This document shows positions 50,355-59,071 of a DNA stretch of 64,000 bases, one piece after another. The stretch's first letter is position 1; each line of letters starts with the position of its first letter. The stretch spans positions 3,066,108-3,130,107 of the forward strand of contig NZ_LR698973.1 of assembly GCF_902381825.1 (NCBI RefSeq), read 5' to 3'. The notes beneath the pieces were generated by a model. It did not search any database. It was not told the origin of the DNA and worked only from the letters and a program-made list of their open reading frames with translations. A program made the position numbers and the translations under genes. The DNA is from Pseudocoprococcus catus. GTDB taxonomy: Bacteria > Bacillota > Clostridia > Lachnospirales > Lachnospiraceae.

Positions 50355-51740
50355 ATGGATCACGACAAAAAAACAAAACATGGTGGCCATAGAGGGCGCT
50401 TTTCGGGCAAGATCGGTTATGTTCTGGCAGTTGCCGGTTCAGCGGTCGGCCTTGGTAATATCTGGCGTTTCCCTTATCTGGCGGCAAAGTATGGCGGCGG
50501 AATTTTTCTGCTGGTGTATATTCTTTTGACAGTATCTTTTGGGTATGTATTGATCATGTCGGAAACGGCGATCGGACGTATGACGAAGAAGAGCCCGGTG
50601 GGAGCCTTTTCCTTCTTTGGCAAAACGGCACCATTTAAGATCGGTGGCTGGCTGAATGCAGTCATTCCGATGTTGATCGTGCCTTATTACAGCACCATTG
50701 GAGGTTGGGTCATTAAGTATCTGGTGGCGTATCTCAGCGGTAAGGTGCAGGTTGTAGCAGAAGACGGTTATTTTTCAGCATTTATTGCAGATTCCTGGCA
50801 GGCAGAACTCTGGTTCATTGTGTTTGCAGCATTGGTGTTTATCATTATTCTCGGAGGTGTCAAGAACGGTGTTGAATTGATGTCAAGAATTATGATGCCG
50901 GTTCTTGTGGTGCTGGCGATCATTGTGGCGATTTACTCTGTAACCCGTCCCGGGGCCATTGAGGGTGTGAAGTATTTCCTGATTCCGAATTTTGAACATT
51001 TCTCATGGATGACAGTTGTAGCTGCCATGGGACAGATGTTTTATTCGCTTTCCATTGCCATGGGTATTTTATATACGTATGGTTCTTATATCAGTAAAGA
51101 TATCGACCTTGAACAGACTACCACACAGATTGAGATTTTTGATACAGGTATTGCGATTCTTGCAGGTCTGATGATCATTCCTGCGGTTTTTGCCTTCTCA
51201 GGCGGTAATCCGGAGACGCTGCAGGCAGGTCCTTCTCTGATGTTTATTACATTGCCGAAGGTTTTTGCCAGCATGGGCATCGGAACGGGTGCCGGTATTC
51301 TGTTCTTTGTGCTTGTATTACTGGCGGCACTGACAAGTGCTGTTTCGTTGATGGAGACAAGCGTTTCCACATTCATGGATGAGCTGCACTGGAGCCGCGG
51401 TAAGGCCAGTTTCTTGATGGCAATTGTGATGATCGTATTCGGCAGTGCATCATCTCTTGGATACGGTGTCCTTGATTTCATCAGGATATTCGGCATGAAT
51501 TTCCTTGATTTCTTTGATTTTATGACGAATTCAGTTATGATGCCGCTGGCAGCGCTGGCTACATGTTTCCTTGTGCTCAAAGTGGTTGGCTTTGACAGGA
51601 TTGCGAAGGAAATCGAACAGTCATCCAAGTTTGGCAGAAAGAAATTGTATAATTTCTTCCTGAAATATCTGGCACCGATTTGTCTGATTGTTATCCTGCT
51701 CAGCTCTATTGCCAACGTTTTAGGCATTATCAGCATGTAG
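50355..51740 (+). CDS. NSS-family sodium-dependent transporter
   Basis: The 461-residue protein has about 11 membrane spans. The N-terminal signature GYVLAVAGSAVGLGNIWRFPYL includes the unwound TM1 residues that bind sodium and substrate. Bacterial members take up amino acids or related amines. I chose the ATG at 50355 after GAGGTG. The 11-span form is common in Firmicutes. The substrate is unknown; a D-hydroxyacid dehydrogenase faces it. Confidence 0.88.
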   Translation: MDHDKKTKHGGHRGRFSGKIGYVLAVAGSAVGLGNIWRFPYLAAKYGGGIFLLVYILLTVSFGYVLIMSETAIGRMTKKSPVGAFSFFGKTAPFKIGGWLNAVIPMLIVPYYSTIGGWVIKYLVAYLSGKVQVVAEDGYFSAFIADSWQAELWFIVFAALVFIIILGGVKNGVELMSRIMMPVLVVLAIIVAIYSVTRPGAIEGVKYFLIPNFEHFSWMTVVAAMGQMFYSLSIAMGILYTYGSYISKDIDLEQTTTQIEIFDTGIAILAGLMIIPAVFAFSGGNPETLQAGPSLMFITLPKVFASMGIGTGAGILFFVLVLLAALTSAVSLMETSVSTFMDELHWSRGKASFLMAIVMIVFGSASSLGYGVLDFIRIFGMNFLDFFDFMTNSVMMPLAALATCFLVLKVVGFDRIAKEIEQSSKFGRKKLYNFFLKYLAPICLIVILLSSIANVLGIISM

Positions 51741-51786
51741 AAAAAACTGAATGCCCATCCGGAGATGGAGTTTTATTGTGTTATCC

Positions 51787-51815
51787 TTGCAAATACAGTG
51801 TGATAACGCTATAAT
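51787..51815 (+). promoter_or_regulatory. Sigma-A promoter of the thi operon
   Basis: TTGCAA (51787-51792), exactly 17 bases, TATAAT (51810-51815), nine bases before the riboswitch aptamer. An excellent promoter. Confidence 0.85.
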
Positions 51816-51823
51816 AGAGTGTG

Positions 51824-51912
51824 ACAGCGGGGAGTCTGCCGGAGCAGGCTGAGAACAGGCTGAGCCGCCTGGACCCATAACCTGATTTGGATCATGCCAA
51901 CGTAGGGATATG
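51824..51912 (+). ncRNA. TPP riboswitch (THI element)
   Basis: The leader contains the conserved THI-box segments in order: GGGGAGTC, CAGGCTGAGAACAGGCTGAG, GGACCCATAACCTGATTTGGATCATGCCAACGTAGGGA. These form the pyrimidine- and pyrophosphate-sensing helices of the TPP aptamer. High thiamine pyrophosphate should shut off the genes downstream, probably through the hairpin at 51952-51988. Confidence 0.95.
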
Positions 51913-51951
51913 TATGCACACCGTCGCATAAAGCGAATGAGAATTTTGATG

Positions 51952-51988
51952 CGGATATGTCTTTCGGGGCATATCCGTTATTTGTTTT
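51952..51988 (+). terminator. Riboswitch expression-platform terminator
   Basis: CGGATATG (51952-51959) pairs with CATATCCG (51970-51977), followed by TTATTTGTTTT. It lies between the TPP aptamer and thiM, the position of a riboswitch-controlled terminator. Confidence 0.75.
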
Positions 51989-52059
51989 CCGGATATTCAG
52001 GTAGAAAACTTGTGAATAATTTCGGAAAATGAAGCAAAGATTAAAAGGAGCGTAAGAAA

Positions 52060-52881
52060 ATGCTTGGAAATTGTATTGAGAATGTGAGAAAGAATGTTCC
52101 GCTTGTTCATAATATTACGAATTATGTAACAGTCAATGATGTAGCTAATATACTGCTGGCCTGCGGCGGCAGCCCGATTATGTCTGCGGAGCCGGAAGAT
52201 GTGGAAGATATCACATCCATCTGCGGCGGCCTGAATATCAATATCGGCACGTTAACAAAGAGCAGTATTGAAGGTATGTTCCGTGCAGGAAGGAAAGCGA
52301 ATGAATTGAATCATCCAATCCTTCTGGATCCTGTAGGTGCCGGTGCATCGGCCCTTCGTACGAATACAGCGGTTCAGCTGATGGAACAGCTCAAACTGAC
52401 GGTGATCAGAGGCAATATTTCCGAGATTAAGACACTGGCCCTGGGAAGCGGTACCACAAAGGGTGTGGACGCGGATGTAGCAGATGCTGTAACTGAGGAA
52501 ACACTGGATCAGGCAGTTCAGTTCGTCAAGCAGTTTGCCGCAAAATCCGGTTCCATTGTCGCCATTACAGGTGCTATTGATCTTGTATCCGACGGTGAGA
52601 AATGTTATGTGATCCGCAACGGCAGACCGGAGATGGGTAAGATTACAGGTACAGGCTGTCAGCTGTCCGGCATGATGACAGCATTTCTGGTGGCGAATCC
52701 GGACAATCATCTGGAAGCAGCAGCTGCTGCTGTATGCACCATGGGTCTTGCAGGTGAGATTGGATGGAGCAGAATGCAGGAAGGCGACGGTAACTCTACT
52801 TACCGTAACCGTATTATCGATGCAGTTTACAATATGGATGCATCAACTTTAGATAAGGGGGCAAAATATGAAGTGCGCTAA
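52060..52881 (+). CDS. thiM: Hydroxyethylthiazole kinase
   Basis: The 273-residue protein has ThiM hallmarks: VHNITNYVTVNDVAN near the start, LDPVGAGAS, RGNISEI and the phosphate-binding GTGCQLSGMMTAF. It phosphorylates 4-methyl-5-(2-hydroxyethyl)thiazole to salvage the thiazole half of thiamine. It follows a TPP riboswitch, starts after AAAGGAG, and overlaps thiE by 14 bases. No de novo thiamine genes are nearby, so this is a salvage operon. Confidence 0.95.
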   Translation: MLGNCIENVRKNVPLVHNITNYVTVNDVANILLACGGSPIMSAEPEDVEDITSICGGLNINIGTLTKSSIEGMFRAGRKANELNHPILLDPVGAGASALRTNTAVQLMEQLKLTVIRGNISEIKTLALGSGTTKGVDADVADAVTEETLDQAVQFVKQFAAKSGSIVAITGAIDLVSDGEKCYVIRNGRPEMGKITGTGCQLSGMMTAFLVANPDNHLEAAAAAVCTMGLAGEIGWSRMQEGDGNSTYRNRIIDAVYNMDASTLDKGAKYEVR

Positions 52882-53503
52882 AGAAGATTTGTTATTGTAT
52901 GCAGTTACAGACCGCCATTGGTTAAATGGGCGGACATTATATGAAGTGGTCAAAGAAAGTCTGGATGGCGGTGTGACATTTCTTCAGCTGAGAGAGAAGA
53001 CACTGGATGAGGCTCATTTCCTTGAAGAAGCCAAAGAACTGCAGAAACTCTGTAAGGAATATAAAGTACCATTTATCATCAATGACAATGTGGATATCGC
53101 CGTTGCCATGAATGCAGACGGTGTTCATGTGGGGCAGAGTGATATGGAAGCCGGAGATGTACGTGCCAAATTAGGTCCGGACAAGATCATCGGTGTTTCA
53201 ACACAGACTGTGGAGCAGGCTATTCTGGCTGAGAAGCACGGAGCCGATTATCTTGGTGTCGGTGCAGTCTTTCCGACAACTTCCAAGGATGATGCAGCAG
53301 AAGTTTCCTATGACACATTAAAAGCCATCTGTGAGGCTGTATCCATTCCTGTTGTAGCCATCGGAGGCATTACACAGGGAAATGTTGTCAAACTGGCGGG
53401 CAGCGGCATTGACGGTGTGGCAGTCATCAGTGCCATTTATGCACAGAAAGATATTAAGAAAGCAACAGCTGATTTGAAGGAAGCTGTTAAAGCAATCGTA
53501 TAA
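52868..53503 (+). CDS. thiE: Thiamine phosphate synthase
   Basis: The 211-residue TIM-barrel protein has TFLQLREKTLDE, FIINDNVDIA, GVHVGQSDM, STQTVEQA, YLGVGAVFPT and VAIGGIT, all standard ThiE motifs. It joins HMP-pyrophosphate and thiazole phosphate to thiamine phosphate. It overlaps the thiM 3' end and is followed after 13 bp by the amide-hydrolase gene. Confidence 0.95.
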   Translation: MKCAKEDLLLYAVTDRHWLNGRTLYEVVKESLDGGVTFLQLREKTLDEAHFLEEAKELQKLCKEYKVPFIINDNVDIAVAMNADGVHVGQSDMEAGDVRAKLGPDKIIGVSTQTVEQAILAEKHGADYLGVGAVFPTTSKDDAAEVSYDTLKAICEAVSIPVVAIGGITQGNVVKLAGSGIDGVAVISAIYAQKDIKKATADLKEAVKAIV

Positions 53504-53516
53504 AGGAGGCAGTTGC

Positions 53517-54491
53517 ATGTGTACAGCGGCAACTTATCAAACAAAAGATTTTTACATGGGAAGAACTTTGGATTACGAGTTTTCCTATGGTGAAGAAATC
53601 ACCATTACACCGAGATATTATCCCTTTCATTTCAAACATGGTGCGGTGCTTGAGGATCATTATGCGATGATCGGTATGGCCCACGTGGCAGAGAATTATC
53701 CTCTTTATTATGAAGGTGCCAATGAAAAGGGACTTGCTATGGCGGGTTTGAATTTTGTGGGGAATGCTGCTTATGGTCAGCCGATGGATGACAAGGATAA
53801 TATTGCAGTATTTGAGCTGATTCCATGGCTGCTGGGTCAGTGTGCCAGTGTGGCGGATGTGAGAAAACTGGTTGAGACGTTGAATATTGTGGATACGGTT
53901 TTCAGTCCGCAGTTTCCAAATGCCCAGCTTCACTGGCTGATCGCGGATGCCAATGAGGCTATTACCATGGAGTGTATGAAAGACGGCCTGCATATTTATG
54001 ATAATCCGGTGGGGGTGATGACAAATAATCCGCCCTTTGACAAGCAGCTTTTCAGATTAAATGACTATATGGGACTTTCGCCAAAGCAGCCATCCAACAA
54101 CTTCGCAAGTCAATTGGAACTTGGCAGCTATAGTCGTGGGATGGGCGCCATCGGACTTCCAGGTGATTTATCCTCCGGAGCGCGTTTTGTCCGTGCGGCT
54201 TTTGTGAAAATGAATGCTTTATCCGGGAATTCTGAAGTAGAAAGTGTCAATCAGGTCTTTCATATTATGGGATCGGTGGAGCAGCAGAGAGGCTGCTGCG
54301 AAGTGTCCGAAGGCCATTATGAAATAACGATTTACACGGCTTGCATGAATGTCAGCAAAGGTATTTATTATTATACAACTTATACGAATCATCAGATCAC
54401 AGCTGTGGATATGCAGAAAGAAAATCTGAATGGAGAGATGCTGGTGCGCTATCCGATGCTGCAGGAAGAAAAAATTTTGATTCAGAACTAA
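53517..54491 (+). CDS. Choloylglycine hydrolase family (bile-salt-hydrolase-like)
   Basis: The 324-residue Ntn-hydrolase starts Met-Cys, so the nucleophile is Cys2 after Met removal. Conserved residues fit the bile salt hydrolase group: Arg16 and Asp19 (GRTLDYE), Asn79 (GLAMAGLNF), Asn171 (TNNPPF) and Arg223 (LPGDLSSGARFVR). It should hydrolyse glycine/taurine bile conjugates or similar linear amides in the cytoplasm. Penicillin V acylase activity is the main alternative. The ribosome site AAAGGAGG lies directly after thiE with no room for a terminator, so it is probably expressed from the TPP-controlled promoter. Confidence 0.88.
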   Translation: MCTAATYQTKDFYMGRTLDYEFSYGEEITITPRYYPFHFKHGAVLEDHYAMIGMAHVAENYPLYYEGANEKGLAMAGLNFVGNAAYGQPMDDKDNIAVFELIPWLLGQCASVADVRKLVETLNIVDTVFSPQFPNAQLHWLIADANEAITMECMKDGLHIYDNPVGVMTNNPPFDKQLFRLNDYMGLSPKQPSNNFASQLELGSYSRGMGAIGLPGDLSSGARFVRAAFVKMNALSGNSEVESVNQVFHIMGSVEQQRGCCEVSEGHYEITIYTACMNVSKGIYYYTTYTNHQITAVDMQKENLNGEMLVRYPMLQEEKILIQN

Positions 54492-54500
54492 AAAACAGGG

Positions 54501-54548
54501 AGCTGTCGCTTTAAAGATTAGAAAATCTTGAAGTGGCAGCTTTCTTTG
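54501..54548 (+). terminator. Terminator of the thi/hydrolase operon
   Basis: AGCTGTCGCTTTAAAGATT (54501-54519) pairs with AATCTTGAAGTGGCAGCT (54524-54541) with a few mismatches, followed by TTCTTTG. Strong intrinsic terminator nine bases after the hydrolase stop. Confidence 0.8.
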
Positions 54549-54561
54549 TTTCACAGTAGAA

Positions 54562-54600
54562 AGGTGCCGCCTCTTGCGTATCCGGCAATAGACGGCACCT
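54562..54600 (-). terminator. Terminator of the beta-keto-acid operon
   Basis: AGGTGCCG (54562-54569) pairs perfectly with CGGCACCT (54593-54600). Read on the minus strand it is followed by TTTCT. It lies 36 bp after the last gene of the operon. Moderate strength because the loop is long. Confidence 0.55.
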
Positions 54601-54635
54601 AAATGAGGGGTGTATAGGTGTTACATATTATAATA

Positions 54636-55667
54636 TTATGCAATAGGTAAATCTGGCATGGCATCCAGATTGTTTTGAAGCGGGCGTTTCTTATCTTCGA
54701 TTTCAGAAACAATTGCAACAACAGCATCCGTATATGGCGTCAGGATACCAAGCTTTTTGCCTTCATCGGAAACAACCCCGTCGATGAATCGAATTTCACA
54801 TTTTCTGCCCTTTTCAAGATCCTGCAGCATGGAGGCTTTTCCCTGAATGGTACCGAAAACCTTTTGAACAGTAGCAATAGCAGCATTCTGACCGGCAATG
54901 TCGTTGTAATCAAAAAGTTTGTTGAAATCCAGCCCAAATATAGAAGGCAATGTAATACCCATTGCATGGCAGACACGAATGCATTCACGGCCAATCCGCA
55001 CAGCACAGGTTAAAGCACGTTCCGTATGGATAACATAATAGAAGGTATCCGCACATACGGTAGACATACCTGAAAAGGTTGCATTGATCATAACTTTCGA
55101 CCAGCGGTCAGCCATCAGGTTTTTGGTTAGATTGACACGTCCGGGACACATTTTCTCCAGGACAGCTTGAACTTCATAAACTTTTTCGTCAAGTTCATCA
55201 TTCAATCTTCCAAGATGAAATTCAAAAGTCGGGGCATCCGGTGAACATGTCAGGCTTGAAGTACCGGGGCCAACAAATGTTGCAGGCCAGCCAACAGTCG
55301 CCCCCATGATTTTGTCTTTGGGATAATATTTGGCAACAGCCAGTTCCGGGAGTCCGTTCTGGCATGTGCAGATGATTGTATCATCTCCGCAGTGAGCAAG
55401 CATTTGAGGAATGGCAATGTCATTAAATGTTTGTTTGGCCATGTAAATGATCAGATCATAGATGCCATCCATTTGATCGGGAGTACATGCTTTAACGGGT
55501 ACGTTCATCTGCACACTGCCGGTGACGGTTGCTCCTTTACGATTGAGAACGTCTACATGCTCTTTCCATGCATCCACCATCATAACATCTAAACCGGCTT
55601 TATTTAAGTAAGCACCTAAAATTGTTCCCAGAGATCCGCATCCCATAATTGCTATTCGCTTGATCAT
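54636..55667 (-). CDS. Ketopantoate-reductase-like dehydrogenase
   Basis: The 343-residue protein has an N-terminal dinucleotide fold (IAIMGCGSLGTILGAYL) and the C-terminal helical domain of the ApbA/PanE family, including the NLMADRWSKVMINA segment with the conserved Lys. True PanE makes pantoate, but many homologs in catabolic operons act on other 2-oxo or 3-oxo acids. As last gene of this operon it may handle a side product or the hydroxy-acid substrate. Substrate unproven. Confidence 0.8.
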   Translation of the reverse strand: MIKRIAIMGCGSLGTILGAYLNKAGLDVMMVDAWKEHVDVLNRKGATVTGSVQMNVPVKACTPDQMDGIYDLIIYMAKQTFNDIAIPQMLAHCGDDTIICTCQNGLPELAVAKYYPKDKIMGATVGWPATFVGPGTSSLTCSPDAPTFEFHLGRLNDELDEKVYEVQAVLEKMCPGRVNLTKNLMADRWSKVMINATFSGMSTVCADTFYYVIHTERALTCAVRIGRECIRVCHAMGITLPSIFGLDFNKLFDYNDIAGQNAAIATVQKVFGTIQGKASMLQDLEKGRKCEIRFIDGVVSDEGKKLGILTPYTDAVVAIVSEIEDKKRPLQNNLDAMPDLPIA

Positions 55668-55690
55668 ACACTTTCCTACTTTCTTTGATA

Positions 55691-57004
55691 TCAGATGAGG
55701 TCGACGTGTCGTGCTTTTTCTGTCAGCTCGTCCCGGAAGTCAGGGTGGGCCAACGAAATCATGGCTCTGACACGGTCAGCCATTGTCAGGTGTTTCAGAT
55801 CGATACAGCCATACTCAGTCGCTACATATTCTATATCAGATCTTGGTGTTGAAATTGGTGTACCTTCCGGAAATGTAAAGTTGATTTTGCTGTATCTTTT
55901 TCCGTTCTTTATGTAACTGGAATCCATTGCGATAATGGATTTGCCGCCTTCGGACCATTGGGCACCGCGAACATAATCAAGCTGACCGCCGATTGCGCTG
56001 TATTGATGATAACCGATGGCGTCAGCAGCTGTTTCTCCATAAAGATTGATAGCCATTGCGGTGTTAATAGAAATCATTTTTTTGTTTTTCATGATCATTC
56101 GTGGATCATTAGCAAATGAAAAATAAGCATTGTAGATATTCTCATTATGATCCATGAAGTCATACATGGCTTTATCACCGGCAGCAAAGGCATAAACAGA
56201 TTTGCCGTCCATAAATCCCTTGTATTTATTGGTAACATTTCCGTTTTTCATCAGTTTGACCATGGAAGGGCAGAGCATTTCGGAAAAAATACCCAGATCG
56301 TTTTTGTCGGTCAATTTGCTTCCAATCGCAGAGGACAGACCGCCTATGCCAAGCTGGATGGTGGCCCCGTCAGGGATGAGCGGGACAATCTGATTTGAAA
56401 TTTTTTCCGTTATCTCATCAGGTTCACCTTCGGCCATTTCAGGAATTGCTTTATCCGACATAACAATAGCGTCGGCATCGTTGATATTGAAAATATTGTC
56501 CTGACCGTAAACGTAAGGCATATTAGGATTCAGTTCCAATATGATTCTATCGGCTGTGTCAAGGAGAAAACGATAGACACTGCCGCCGGAAACACCGAAG
56601 GAAACATTGCCGTTTTCGTCAGGCATAGAGGCAGATATAAATACAACGGATACTTTGCCGATATTATGAAACCAATCGTCAACCTGGCTCAGGTGCAGCG
56701 ATGTAAATGCAGAAGGTCGGCCAATTTTCATGGCCGTTCTTTCGAAAGGGCCGAGAAAAAGGGAGAGCATTTTAAATGGCTGATTTTCTGCAGGTTCGGT
56801 GTAGAGCCGTGTCGGCCTTAGCAGAAGTCCGCTGATGATGGTGATATCATTGAGTTCATGACGTCTTTCCCATAAAGCATCGGAAAGCCCAGGTGTGATA
56901 TTGGAAACAAAGCCGATAAAGACACGGTCATGATCATGAACCAGTTTCACAGCTTCTTCCGGGGAGGTCAGTTTATTTTTCAAGTCGTTTTTTGTCATTT
57001 CCAT
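55691..57004 (-). CDS. Acetyl-CoA hydrolase/transferase family CoA-transferase
   Basis: The 437-residue family I CoA-transferase is close in layout to 4-hydroxybutyrate or butyryl-CoA:acetate CoA-transferases. Motifs include FVSNITPG near the start, QLGIGGLSSAIG and the catalytic-Glu segment GIFSEML, with a C-terminal ATEYGCIDLKHLT. In this operon the likely job is moving CoA onto acetoacetate or the released acid. It lies 9 bp from the hydroxybutyryl-CoA dehydrogenase gene. Confidence 0.85.
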   Translation of the reverse strand: MEMTKNDLKNKLTSPEEAVKLVHDHDRVFIGFVSNITPGLSDALWERRHELNDITIISGLLLRPTRLYTEPAENQPFKMLSLFLGPFERTAMKIGRPSAFTSLHLSQVDDWFHNIGKVSVVFISASMPDENGNVSFGVSGGSVYRFLLDTADRIILELNPNMPYVYGQDNIFNINDADAIVMSDKAIPEMAEGEPDEITEKISNQIVPLIPDGATIQLGIGGLSSAIGSKLTDKNDLGIFSEMLCPSMVKLMKNGNVTNKYKGFMDGKSVYAFAAGDKAMYDFMDHNENIYNAYFSFANDPRMIMKNKKMISINTAMAINLYGETAADAIGYHQYSAIGGQLDYVRGAQWSEGGKSIIAMDSSYIKNGKRYSKINFTFPEGTPISTPRSDIEYVATEYGCIDLKHLTMADRVRAMISLAHPDFRDELTEKARHVDLI

Positions 57005-57013
57005 AATTTCTAT

Positions 57014-57853
57014 TTATCTCCTGTAATCATAGAAACCGATACCTGTTTTCACACCAAGCTTGCCGGCACGAACCATTTTGCGAAGCAAAGGACACGGGCT
57101 GTATTTGTCACTGCCGAGTTCATGCTGCAAGGTTTCCATGAGTGCAAGGCATATATCGAGACCTACATAGTCTGCAAGCTGGAATGGTCCCATCGGCATA
57201 TTGGTGCCCAGACGCATGGCTTTATCAATATCTTCCATTGAGGCAACACCTTCATAGAGTTCGTAAATGGCCTCATTTAACATCGGACCAAGAATTCTGT
57301 TAACGGCAAATCCGGCGGATTCATTGACTTCAACGGGATCTTTGCCAATATCTTTGGCAATTTCAATGATTTTGGCAACCTGTTCATCTGTGGAGAGTTC
57401 GCCGCGGATAACTTCAACCAGCTGCATAACTGGGGCAGGATTGAAGAAATGCATGCCGATGACAGGGCGGCTCAGGCCATTGCTCATTTCGGTGACAGAA
57501 AGGGAAGACGTATTGGATGCAAACATACAGTTTGCAGGAACAATGCTGTCCAGTTCTTTAAAGGTTTCTTTTTTTATTTGCATATTTTCTTTGACAGCTT
57601 CAATGATCAGATCGGCATCTTTAAAGATTTCTTTTGTGCCGATTGTGATCCTGTCTAGTATAGCATTTTTTTCACTATCTGTCATTTTTCCTTTTTTGAC
57701 CTGATAAGCAAGTGTTTTATCAATACTTTTTTTGCCTTTTTCAGCAAGTTCTTCTGTGAGATCACAGAGATAAATGGAGTAATTGCCATTCATTGCAAAG
57801 ACCTGAGCAATACCGCTGCCCATAGCGCCTGCGCCAAGAATTCCGATTTTCAT
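57014..57853 (-). CDS. hbd: 3-hydroxybutyryl-CoA dehydrogenase
   Basis: The 279-residue protein has NAD-binding GAGAMGSGIAQVFA, catalytic His in GMHFFNPAPVM, Glu in LVEVIRGELS and the C-terminal domain ending KTGIGFYDYRR. This is the standard short form used in clostridial butyrate and crotonate pathways. It converts acetoacetyl-CoA and (S)-3-hydroxybutyryl-CoA. Next to thiolase and CoA-transferase it connects acetoacetate to butyrate formation or acetyl-CoA. The gene symbol is assigned by similarity. Confidence 0.9.
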   Translation of the reverse strand: MKIGILGAGAMGSGIAQVFAMNGNYSIYLCDLTEELAEKGKKSIDKTLAYQVKKGKMTDSEKNAILDRITIGTKEIFKDADLIIEAVKENMQIKKETFKELDSIVPANCMFASNTSSLSVTEMSNGLSRPVIGMHFFNPAPVMQLVEVIRGELSTDEQVAKIIEIAKDIGKDPVEVNESAGFAVNRILGPMLNEAIYELYEGVASMEDIDKAMRLGTNMPMGPFQLADYVGLDICLALMETLQHELGSDKYSPCPLLRKMVRAGKLGVKTGIGFYDYRR

Positions 57854-57880
57854 TGATGATCGCCTCCTGATTGCTAGAAT

Positions 57881-59056
57881 TTAGCACATTTCATAGATGC
57901 CGGCTGCGCCCATACCGCCGCCGATACACATTGTTACAAGACCATATTTTTTATTTGTGCGTTTTAATTCATCTAAAAGTTTGCATGAGAGGATAGCACC
58001 GGTAGCACCAAGCGGGTGTCCGAGTGCCAATGCACCGCCATTAGGATTAACTTTGGCAGGATCTAAATGCAATTCGCGGATACATGGAATGGACTGTGCT
58101 GCAAAGGCCTCATTCAGTTCGATGACATCCATATCATCAACAGTGAGACCGGTTTCACCCATGACTTTTGGAACCGCGTAAATCGGTCCGAGTCCCATGT
58201 AAGCCGGATCCAGACCGGCTGTTGCGAATCCGATAAAGCGGGCAATAGGCTGAATATTTAATTCGGCAGCTTTCTGTGCGGACATTAACACGACAAAGCC
58301 GGCACCATCACTTGTCTGCGAGGATGTAGCGGCTGTCACAACGCCATCCTTTTTGAAACAAGGCTGGAGAGAAGCCAGGGATTCCATGGTTGTACCGCGG
58401 CGAATCCCCTGATCCTGGTCAAAAACGATGGGATTGCCTTCCGGGTCAATACCGTCAAGTGGAATAATGGAAGCAGCCAGATGACCGGCATCCTGGGCAG
58501 CCGCTGCTTTTTTATGACTTTCTACAGCAAAAGCATCCATTTCTTCACGGGTAATGTTACATTTCGCAGCAACATTCTCAGCGGTGGATCCCATATCCAG
58601 GTAATTGGCACGCTTATTTTTCCATAACCATGGATTGATAGCTTTTTTCATTGTTTCATAGCTGATTGGCACAGCAGTCATGGATTCCACACCGCCGGCG
58701 ACAATGACATCAGCGATACCGGCTTGTATTTCTGCGGCGGCAATGGCGATTGTCTGAAGTCCGGAAGAGCAAAAACGGTTGCAGGACATACCGCCGACAC
58801 TATCTGGCAGGCCTGCACGCTGTGCGACAAGACGTCCGATATTGAATGTCTGCCCAATTTCCTGCTGGGCACATCCGACGATAATATCATCAATGGCTTC
58901 ATCAGGGAGATTTTCTATTTTATCAAGCACACCACGCAGGACAAGACCGCCAAGGTCAACAGGGTGTGTTTCACGCAGAGCGCCTTTTTTTCCACTTTTG
59001 GCTACGGCAGATCTGCCGTAGCCAACGATTACAACGTCGGTCAATTTACTTTTCAT
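57881..59056 (-). CDS. Acetyl-CoA C-acetyltransferase (thiolase)
   Basis: The 391-residue thiolase has the acyl-binding Cys in CNRFCSSGLQTI (about residue 96), His in ALGHPLGATGA and the second Cys in TMCIGGGMGAAG. Normal family length. It splits acetoacetyl-CoA with CoA into two acetyl-CoA, or runs the reverse. In the operon it regenerates the acetyl-CoA consumed by the cleavage enzyme. Confidence 0.92.
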   Translation of the reverse strand: MKSKLTDVVIVGYGRSAVAKSGKKGALRETHPVDLGGLVLRGVLDKIENLPDEAIDDIIVGCAQQEIGQTFNIGRLVAQRAGLPDSVGGMSCNRFCSSGLQTIAIAAAEIQAGIADVIVAGGVESMTAVPISYETMKKAINPWLWKNKRANYLDMGSTAENVAAKCNITREEMDAFAVESHKKAAAAQDAGHLAASIIPLDGIDPEGNPIVFDQDQGIRRGTTMESLASLQPCFKKDGVVTAATSSQTSDGAGFVVLMSAQKAAELNIQPIARFIGFATAGLDPAYMGLGPIYAVPKVMGETGLTVDDMDVIELNEAFAAQSIPCIRELHLDPAKVNPNGGALALGHPLGATGAILSCKLLDELKRTNKKYGLVTMCIGGGMGAAGIYEMC

Positions 59057-59071
59057 TGTGAGCCTCCTTTA

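Noticed and set aside
54636-55667. Assigning the last operon gene as panE for pantothenate synthesis
   Set aside because: No other pantothenate gene is nearby and the operon is catabolic, so only the reductase family is supported.
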